Source: Pseudomonadota bacterium
Lineage (GTDB): Bacteria; Pseudomonadota; Gammaproteobacteria; Steroidobacterales; Steroidobacteraceae
Length of the DNA stretch: 5,225 bases
Direction: 5' to 3'
NCBI GenBank assembly: GCA_021792815.1
Contig: JAJYTX010000251.1
Location: forward strand, 1-5,225
Within the stretch, counting starts at the first letter, position 1. The number at the start of each line of letters is the position of its first letter. Both the position numbers and the translations under genes were made by a program. Below, one piece after another: positions 1-5,225 of the stretch. The notes under the pieces are model-generated. The model was not told the DNA's origin. It saw only the letters and a program-made list of their open reading frames with translations, and ran no database searches.

Positions 1-846
<846 letters not shown>

Positions 847-880
847 ACCCAGCCACGCCGCGAGAAAGGAACAGTCCGGA

Positions 881-981
881 ACTTTCCCTACGCCAGCATG
901 AACTGGATCAGGTTCGAAGGGTCGCCGTGCCGCGCCCATGCGCCACCGGCCTCTCAGCCCCTTGGCGGGGCTCCCCTAGTC
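881..981 (-). promoter_or_regulatory. TPP riboswitch (THI box) upstream of thiC
   Basis: The minus strand carries the conserved THI-box core in order: AGGGGAGCC near 977-969, the GGCTGAGAGG block around 959-950 with CTGAGA at 957-952, GACCCTTCGAACCTGATC (923-906) with the ACCTGATC core at 913-906, CAGTTCATGCTGGCGTAGGG (905-886), then GAA. A short closing helix can form from ACT (980-978) with AGT (883-881). The insert between the CTGAGA block and GACCC is the variable P3 extension. This RNA binds thiamine pyrophosphate and turns down expression of thiamine synthesis genes. Here it sits 68 nt before thiC, the commonest target in proteobacteria. Confidence 0.97.
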
Positions 982-989
982 TGACTGGA

Positions 990-1018
990 ACAATAATACG
1001 CCGGGCCGTACCGGTCAA
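990..1018 (-). promoter_or_regulatory. Sigma-70-type promoter of the riboswitch-thiC transcript
   Basis: TTGACC (1018-1013, five of six matches to TTGACA) and TATTGT (995-990, four of six matches to TATAAT) are separated by exactly 17 nt. Transcription would start near 983, right at the 5' edge of the TPP aptamer, which is what a riboswitch leader requires. A TATTAT at 998-993 is a closer -10 match by eye but leaves only a 14-nt spacer. Confidence 0.6.
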
Positions 1019-1060
1019 CGGCGCGTCAAACGCCGAGTGCGCCAGCAAGATACGCTGCAC

Positions 1061-1111
1061 GCCCGAGCAGCGGTTCCCACGATCCTTCAGTTCAAGGGAT
1101 GCTGCTCGGGC
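1061..1111. repeat. Perfect 11-bp inverted repeat in the KGG gene-thiC intergenic region
   Basis: GCCCGAGCAGC (1061-1071) is repeated inverted as GCTGCTCGGGC (1101-1111), with 29 nt between. Inside the loop the minus strand can also pair ATCC(C)TT with AAGGAT around a GAACTG loop, so the transcript could fold into a long two-part hairpin. It lies 42 nt beyond the KGG gene stop codon and 43 nt upstream of the thiC -35 box. It could end the KGG transcript, but neither strand has a U-run after the stem, so it is not a standard intrinsic terminator. Confidence 0.6.
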
Positions 1112-1152
1112 AACACGGACCGAGGTGCGACACGGGACGTCACCCTCCGGGG

Positions 1153-1524
1153 TCAGTCCCGATCGGTCGCCGGAACGTGGTGGCTCGCCTGGCCACCCTT
1201 GCGGCCCGCCTCGGCCGCGAGGCGCCGGTTCTGCGAGAAGCTGCGCTTCTCATCGGGCACGCTCTGGCCACCTTTGCGGCCCGCCTCGGCCGCGAGGCGC
1301 CGGTTCTGCGAGAAGCTGCGCTTCGCATCCGGTACGCTCTGGCCACCCTTGCGGCCCGCCTCGGCCGCCAGCTGGCGGTTCTGGGAAAAGCTTCGCTTGC
1401 TGTCGGGCACTGCCTTGCCACCCATGCTGGCGATCTGCCGCTGCCGTTCCTGGCTCATGGACGCGAATCCGCGGCTGGGGATGCCCTTGCGGGACTGCGG
1501 TCCCTCATGAATTGGCTGAATCAT
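1153..1524 (-). CDS. KGG-repeat stress protein (con-10/YciG-like), 123 aa
   Basis: The protein carries an N-terminal unit RGFASMSQERQRQIASMGGK (residues 18-37) and three 25-residue repeats of the type RSFSQNRxLAAEAGRKGGQ. These match the KGG stress-induced repeat family (Pfam PF10685; E. coli YciG and YmdF, fungal con-10). Members accumulate under stress or in stationary phase; their molecular role is not settled. There is no signal peptide or membrane segment, so it is probably cytoplasmic. Each repeat has about six basic and two acidic residues, so the protein is strongly basic, which might suit nucleic acid binding (inference). ATG 1524 is chosen because GGAGGAG (1538-1532) lies 7 nt upstream and the family motif begins soon after; the open frame continues to 1707, but that part overlaps the ccmI end and looks non-coding. 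The gene stands alone, 127 nt after ccmI. Confidence 0.85.
   Translation of the reverse strand: MIQPIHEGPQSRKGIPSRGFASMSQERQRQIASMGGKAVPDSKRSFSQNRQLAAEAGRKGGQSVPDAKRSFSQNRRLAAEAGRKGGQSVPDEKRSFSQNRRLAAEAGRKGGQASHHVPATDRD
1189..1413. repeat. Three 75-bp tandem repeats inside the KGG gene
   Basis: Units start at 1189, 1264 and 1339, each opening with CTGGCCACC on the plus strand. Units 1189-1263 and 1264-1338 differ at only 4 of 75 positions. Unit 1339-1413 is clearly more diverged, and a degenerate fourth unit begins near 1414 and encodes the MGGK segment. The period is a multiple of three, so gain or loss of a unit keeps the frame and changes the protein by 25 residues. Confidence 0.9.
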
Positions 1525-1555
1525 GAGCGTTCTCCTCCATCGGGAACAGGAAACA

Positions 1556-1584
1556 GTGATAAACCTCTGCGGCGCTGACCGCAA
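1556..1584 (-). promoter_or_regulatory. Weak candidate promoter for the KGG gene
   Basis: TTGCGG (1584-1579) and TATCAC (1561-1556) are 17 nt apart, with the -10 about 31 nt before the start codon. Matches to consensus are only 3/6 and 4/6. Its main support is position: the 127-nt gap after ccmI is large compared with the tight ccm spacing, so a separate promoter is expected. Read-through from the ccm operon is the alternative. Confidence 0.25.
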
Positions 1585-1651
1585 GAGATTAAGACCCTGC
1601 TCAAGCCGCGAGGGTTCCTGCTTCCGTACCGTCCGTCGCTTGTCCGGGCAT

Positions 1652-2335
1652 TCAGCGTCCTGCCGGTTTTTGAATTTTCGCCGCTTTAGGCGTCGCGTTC
1701 GCCGCAAGTTTGCTGTTAATTCCCGCGATTTCGTGTTTCAGCACCACCTGGACATTGGCCGGCGGATTCATGGCGAGCAGCTTGCTGAAGCGGGTCCGAG
1801 CCAGCACGAGATTCCCCCGGCGCAACGCTGCGGCCGCCCCGAAGAACAGCGCCTTGGGAGAATTCGGGTCCAGGGTGAGCGCCCGCTCGATGAGCGCACC
1901 GGCCCGTCCATCGAGGGAGGACTCCCGGATCATGATCATCGCCTCGGCCTCACCGACCAGCGCCGGCGCGCTGCTGCCGTGCGCCACCTCGTCCGCCCGT
2001 TGGAAGGCGCGCACCGCGAGCGGGTACTCCTGCAACACGACGTAGGAGCGGCCGAGCATCAGCCAGCCATCGAGGTTGGCGGGGTGTCGGTTCAGTTGAT
2101 GGATCAACCGCTCCACCATGGACTCGGGCGAGTCGACGCCGGGGGTTTGGCTCCAATTCCAGTTGCTGAGCTTCACGTAAAGCCCCGCCGAGCCTGCCGC
2201 GAGCAGCGCACACACGGCGAGCGCCGTCCAGCGTGCCGGCGGCAGCTGCGAGCGCAGCGGCCTCACCAACGGAACCACGACCAAGGCGACGCCGACGATG
2301 ACCAGCACCGTGGCGAGAAGGATGAATATGACCAT
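1652..2335 (-). CDS. ccmI: CcmI-type TPR protein of cytochrome c maturation
   Basis: This 227-residue protein has two hydrophobic segments near the N-terminus (about residues 1-24 and 36-56), followed by a soluble part expected in the periplasm. The line SMVERLIHQLNRHPANLDGW (72-91) and what follows read as tetratricopeptide repeats: GWLMLGRSYVVLQEYPLAVR (90-109), a degenerate middle unit (about 121-158, ending ALTLDPNS), and KALFFGAAAALRRGNLVLAR (161-180). CcmI-type TPR domains bind the C-terminal helix of apocytochrome c and hand it to CcmF/CcmH; in E. coli the equivalent domain is fused to the end of CcmH. It is shorter than alphaproteobacterial CcmI (about 400 or more). Its start shares one base with the ccmH stop (TGATG), implying coupling. 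The last 20 residues are a Lys/Ala-rich tail. The assignment rests on TPRs plus operon position; a generic TPR or NrfG-like label is the alternative. Confidence 0.85.
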   Translation of the reverse strand: MVIFILLATVLVIVGVALVVVPLVRPLRSQLPPARWTALAVCALLAAGSAGLYVKLSNWNWSQTPGVDSPESMVERLIHQLNRHPANLDGWLMLGRSYVVLQEYPLAVRAFQRADEVAHGSSAPALVGEAEAMIMIRESSLDGRAGALIERALTLDPNSPKALFFGAAAALRRGNLVLARTRFSKLLAMNPPANVQVVLKHEIAGINSKLAANATPKAAKIQKPAGR

Positions 2336-2799
2336 CAGCTGCGCTTTTCCCGCGACAAGGTGTCGTCCAAGGGCTCTTCGTCATCGTGGATCACCATGAC
2401 CGCCCGCCGGCGGATGACCTGGACCGCGGCGGCCGCCCCGATCAGCAGCAGCACCCCGGGAGCGAGCCACAGCCAAGCGGTGCGGGCGACGAACGGAGGC
2501 TTGAACAGGATGAAATAACCATACCTGGACACGAAAAACTTGCGGATCTGCTGATCCGAATCACCCGCGAGCAGCATGACCCGGATCTGACGGCGCATGT
2601 CGGCGGCAAGGCTCACCGGCGAGTTCGCGAGCGACTCGTCCTGACACTGCATGCAGCGGAAGCCGTGGATCAGCCGCTCATACCGCGCCTCGAGCTGCGG
2701 CGTCGGCATCCGCGTCGGGGCGATGGCGAGCGCCATCGGCGCGAACAGCAGCAGGGCCGGCAGCAGGGCTCTCGCTAACAGGCTGGGGCTGGCGCGCAT
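2335..2799 (-). CDS. ccmH: Cytochrome c maturation thiol reductase CcmH
   Basis: CcmH reduces or resolves the CXXCH thiols of apocytochrome c at the periplasmic face, together with CcmG. The 154-residue protein has a signal peptide or N-terminal anchor (about residues 1-26, ending MALAIA) and the family signature FRCMQCQDESLANSP (48-61) with cysteines 49 and 52. The helical core follows with SRYGYFILFKPPF, and then a C-terminal membrane helix (about 108-128) and a short charged tail. In most relatives the motif is LRCPVCQ, so Met-Gln between the cysteines is a mild variant. This is the short form without a fused TPR domain, which is consistent with a separate ccmI next door. ATG 2799 follows the ccmG stop after one base, and a GAGG inside the ccmG end, about 8 nt upstream, can serve as ribosome site. 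Confidence 0.95.
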   Translation of the reverse strand: MRASPSLLARALLPALLLFAPMALAIAPTRMPTPQLEARYERLIHGFRCMQCQDESLANSPVSLAADMRRQIRVMLLAGDSDQQIRKFFVSRYGYFILFKPPFVARTAWLWLAPGVLLLIGAAAAVQVIRRRAVMVIHDDEEPLDDTLSREKRS

Positions 2800-2800
2800 C

Positions 2801-3340
2801 TTAAGACCTCGAGGCCGTCTGTGGCGGCAGGTGCGGCAGGATGTCCTGCGTCCAGGCGCGCGGCGTGATCGGGCCGATGTACTTGTACACGATGATGCCC
2901 TGGGGGTTCACCAGAAAGGTTTCCGGCGCGCCGTACACACCCCAGCGGATCGCTTCGTTTCCCTGGCGGTCCACCGCGATGCGCTGATAGGGATCGCCCT
3001 CCTCCTTGAGGAACGCGAGCGCATCGGCGCGACTGTCCTTCCAGTCGAGCCCGATGATCGGCACCCGCCCGGTGCGGGCAATCTGCACCAGCTCGGGATG
3101 CTCCATCCGGCACGAGACGCACCAGGTGCCCCACACGTTGAACAGATACCAGTGGCCGCGAAGCTGCTGGGAGGTTACCTCGTGCGCCGGGTCCATCAGG
3201 CTCGGCAGCGCGAACTGCGGCGCCGGCTTGCCGATGAGCGGCGAGGGAACCAGGTCCTTCCGCGGAGACTCGACGATGCCGATGGCGAGCACGACCACCA
3301 GCCCGGCGAACACCGCAAGGGGGATGAGGTAACGGTTCAT
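2801..3340 (-). CDS. ccmG: Thiol:disulfide interchange protein CcmG (DsbE)
   Basis: This is a membrane-anchored periplasmic thioredoxin-fold reductase that keeps the heme-binding cysteines of apocytochrome c reduced, drawing electrons from a DsbD/CcdA-type protein. The 179 residues hold an uncleaved N-terminal anchor (about 5-22), the DsbE opening LIGKPAPQFALPSL (35-48), the active site NVWGTWCVSCRMEHP (68-82) with cysteines 74 and 77, and GVYGAPETFLV (134-144), which contains the cis-proline loop and the acidic residue typical of CcmG. Length matches the family (about 180). The start ATG 3340 overlaps the ccmF stop by four bases (ATGA), with GGGGA just upstream as a modest ribosome site, so its translation is probably coupled to ccmF. 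Confidence 0.97.
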   Translation of the reverse strand: MNRYLIPLAVFAGLVVVLAIGIVESPRKDLVPSPLIGKPAPQFALPSLMDPAHEVTSQQLRGHWYLFNVWGTWCVSCRMEHPELVQIARTGRVPIIGLDWKDSRADALAFLKEEGDPYQRIAVDRQGNEAIRWGVYGAPETFLVNPQGIIVYKYIGPITPRAWTQDILPHLPPQTASRS

Positions 3341-5225
3341 GACGCCGTCCCCGGTGCGGTGGCACCGGCCGGCTCGCTCGCTGTCTCGGCGACGATGCGG
3401 TAACGACGGTCAGAGATCGCGAGCAGGCCGCCTGCGGCCATGATGAGCGCGCCGATCCAGATGAAGGTCACCAGCGGGCGCACCTGCAGCCGCATGCTCC
3501 AGCGCCCGTCCCCGAGGTCCTGCCCGAGCGCCACCAGGATGTTGCTGCCGTCGTACATGCGGATCGCCGAGTGTGTCGTCACGATGTGCTGCACCCAGTA
3601 ATCGCGTTTCTCCGGGTGCATCACCGCGACCTGCCGACCGTGCCGGGTCACGAGCACCGTGGCGCTGACGCCGCCGTAATCGGACCCCTGCAGGCGATGG
3701 ACGCCCTGGAACTGGAACGTGTACGGGCCGGCCTGCGATACCCCTCCGTTGGCGAGCGCCACGTCGTGCTCGATGGTGAAACCCTGCACCGCGGTGAGGC
3801 TGAACACGAAGATGCCGAGGCCGATGTGCGCGATCGTCATGCCGAGCACCGAGCGCGGAATGGAGATGCGCTTGCGCAGCCGCTCGATGGGATCGAGGAG
3901 CGAGGACAGCACGATCCAGGCGCCGAGGGTCATGCCGGTCACCGCCAGCAGCCCGCCACCGGTGAACACACCGAACACCACCGCGCAGCCCACCACCACC
4001 GCGACCGCGAGCGTGACCAGCAGCGTGCGACTGCGCACACCGAAGCCGCCGCGCTTCCAGCGCGCGTGCACGCCCAGCGCCACCAGCGCGAGCAACGGCA
4101 GCATCGAGAGCAGGAACGTCGGATTGAAATACGGCGGTCCCACCGAAAGCTTGCCTAGGCCGAGCGCCGTGTACACGATGGGCGCGAGCTCCCCGACGAG
4201 CACGGTGCCGCAGGCGGTCACCAGCAGGATGTTGTTGAACAGCAGGAAGGACTCGCGCGCGGTGAGCTCGAAGCCGGCTTCCGATTTCAGCAGCGGGGCC
4301 CGCCACGCGTACAGCGCCAGCGCCGCGCCGATCATGATGACGAGGAAGGTCAGGATGAACTCTCCGCGCCCCGGACTCGCCGCGAAGGAGTGCACCGAGA
4401 TGAGCACCCCCGAGCGCACCAGAAAGGTCCCGAGCAGGCTGAGCGAGAACCCGAGCACCGCCAGCAGCAGCGTCCAGCTCTTGAACAAGCCACGCTTCTC
4501 CGTGACGGCGAGCGAGTGAATGAGCGCCGTGCCCACCAGCCAGGGCATGAACGAGGCGTTTTCCACCGGGTCCCAGAACCAGAACCCGCCCCAGCCGAGG
4601 GTGTAGTAGGCCCACCAGCTCCCCAGCGCGATGCCGCAGGTGAGAAACGCCCAGGCCGCCGTGGTCCAGGGCCGCGTCCAGCGCGCCCACTCCCGATCGA
4701 GCCGGCCCTCGAGCAGCGCCGCGCCGGCAAAGGCGAAGGCGACCGCGAGACCGACGTATCCCGTATAGAGGATGGGCGGATGGGCGGCCAGCCCCGGATC
4801 CTGCAGGATGGGGTTGAGCCCCTGCCCGTCCGGCCACGGCGGATTGACCCGTAGGAACGGATCGGACGTGATGATGGTGTACAGCAGAAACCCGAGACTG
4901 ATCGTGCCCAGGACCCCGAGCACCCTCGCGGCGAAGTCCCGCGGCAGCTTCGCGGTGCCGATGGCGGCGGCCACCGTCCAGCAGCCGAGCAGGAAGATCC
5001 ACAGCAGCAGCGAGCCGGCGTGCGCGCCCCACACTGCCGCGACCCGGTAGAACACCGGCAGCGCGGAGTTGGAGTTCTGTACCACGTAGACCACTGAAAA
5101 GTCGTTGGCGACGAACGAGGCCACCAGGCACGCCATCGCGGTGCTCACCATGACGACCTGTCCCGCGACGGCCGGCGTCACGGCCGCCGTCCAGCGCTCA
5201 CGCTTGAGCGCCGGTCCGGCGATCC
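3337..5225 (-). CDS. ccmF: Heme lyase subunit CcmF (5' end outside window)
   Basis: CcmF is the large inner-membrane protein that takes heme from holo-CcmE and joins it to the CXXCH site of apocytochrome c. The frame stays open to the right edge, giving 628 visible codons. Residues below are counted from GTG 5181, which is only an internal valine. The WWD heme-handling motif is complete: WWAYYTLGWGGFWFWDPVEN (189-208). Four histidines known to matter in E. coli (173, 261, 303, 491) all align with a constant offset of 39: AHPP (H134), LIHSL (H222), VHSF (H264) and AHIG (H452). The constant offset means no insertions between them and puts the true start about 25 codons beyond the window. Many hydrophobic helices and the C-terminal block RDYWVQHIVTTHSAI then LGDGRWSMRLQVRP followed by the last helix fit the family. 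One oddity is WGAHAGSLLLW (51-61), where relatives have WGxHEGSLLLW. Confidence 0.98.
   Translation of the reverse strand, partial: IAGPALKRERWTAAVTPAVAGQVVMVSTAMACLVASFVANDFSVVYVVQNSNSALPVFYRVAAVWGAHAGSLLLWIFLLGCWTVAAAIGTAKLPRDFAARVLGVLGTISLGFLLYTIITSDPFLRVNPPWPDGQGLNPILQDPGLAAHPPILYTGYVGLAVAFAFAGAALLEGRLDREWARWTRPWTTAAWAFLTCGIALGSWWAYYTLGWGGFWFWDPVENASFMPWLVGTALIHSLAVTEKRGLFKSWTLLLAVLGFSLSLLGTFLVRSGVLISVHSFAASPGRGEFILTFLVIMIGAALALYAWRAPLLKSEAGFELTARESFLLFNNILLVTACGTVLVGELAPIVYTALGLGKLSVGPPYFNPTFLLSMLPLLALVALGVHARWKRGGFGVRSRTLLVTLAVAVVVGCAVVFGVFTGGGLLAVTGMTLGAWIVLSSLLDPIERLRKRISIPRSVLGMTIAHIGLGIFVFSLTAVQGFTIEHDVALANGGVSQAGPYTFQFQGVHRLQGSDYGGVSATVLVTRHGRQVAVMHPEKRDYWVQHIVTTHSAIRMYDGSNILVALGQDLGDGRWSMRLQVRPLVTFIWIGALIMAAGGLLAISDRRYRIVAETASEPAGATAPGTAS

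Noticed and set aside
1189..1413. CRISPR-like array
   Set aside because: The repeats are directly adjacent without unique spacers, have a 75-bp in-frame period and encode protein repeats.
1525..1651. Intrinsic terminator after ccmI
   Set aside because: I found no GC-rich hairpin followed by a U-run on the minus strand in this gap.
1525..1707. N-terminal extension of the KGG protein up to an ATG at 1707
   Set aside because: It would overlap the end of ccmI, the residues are Arg-rich and unlike the family, and ATG 1524 has a strong GGAGGAG site 7 nt upstream.
1523..2518. Long open frame on the plus strand opposite ccmI and the ccmH end
   Set aside because: It is a GC-rich antisense shadow: its product is Arg/His-rich with no recognisable motif, and the minus strand carries well-recognised ccm genes.
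3410..5131. Second long minus-strand open frame within ccmF
   Set aside because: Its product is Arg/Ala/Gly-rich with no membrane helices or motifs, while the other frame encodes a complete CcmF pattern.
5179..5181. GTG at 5181 as the start of ccmF
   Set aside because: The frame remains open to the window edge, CcmF relatives have about 39 more residues before this point, and no ribosome site precedes it.

Overview
This is a GC-rich stretch of a proteobacterial chromosome. All five complete or partial protein genes that I would name with confidence, plus one small repeat protein, lie on the minus strand. The ccmF-G-H-I order, the separate short CcmI and the ThiC sequence suggest a high-GC gammaproteobacterium of the Xanthomonadales/Nevskiales/Steroidobacter kind. 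That placement is an inference and betaproteobacteria are not excluded. I see no plus-strand gene, tRNA, rRNA, insertion sequence or CRISPR array.

Layout, read right to left in the direction of transcription. From 5225 to 1652 lies the distal half of a system I cytochrome c maturation operon. It holds ccmF (5' end cut by the window edge), ccmG/dsbE, ccmH and a TPR protein of the CcmI type. The genes are packed with a 4-nt overlap (ATGA), a 1-nt gap and a 1-nt overlap (TGATG), so they are almost certainly cotranscribed and translationally coupled. CcmG and CcmH handle the thiols of apocytochrome c, CcmI holds the apoprotein, and CcmF is the heme lyase core that attaches heme. ccmA to ccmE would be expected just beyond the right edge.

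Next, 1524 to 1153 encodes a 123-residue, strongly basic protein made of KGG (stress-induced repeat, con-10/YciG-like) units. It contains three 75-bp tandem repeats and has a good Shine-Dalgarno. A 127-nt gap separates it from ccmI. Downstream of it, 1061-1111 holds a perfect 11-bp inverted repeat.

Finally, 1018 to 1 is a thiamine biosynthesis unit: a good sigma-70-like promoter, a TPP (THI-box) riboswitch, a candidate hairpin that hides the Shine-Dalgarno, and the first 270 codons of thiC, which runs off the left edge.

I found no undescribed system. The points most worth a second look are a likely pair of compensating frameshifts inside thiC (about 400-485), a similar frame anomaly at the thiC N-terminus, the proposed riboswitch expression platform, the recently duplicated repeats of the KGG gene, and a Glu-to-Ala change in a usually conserved CcmF motif.
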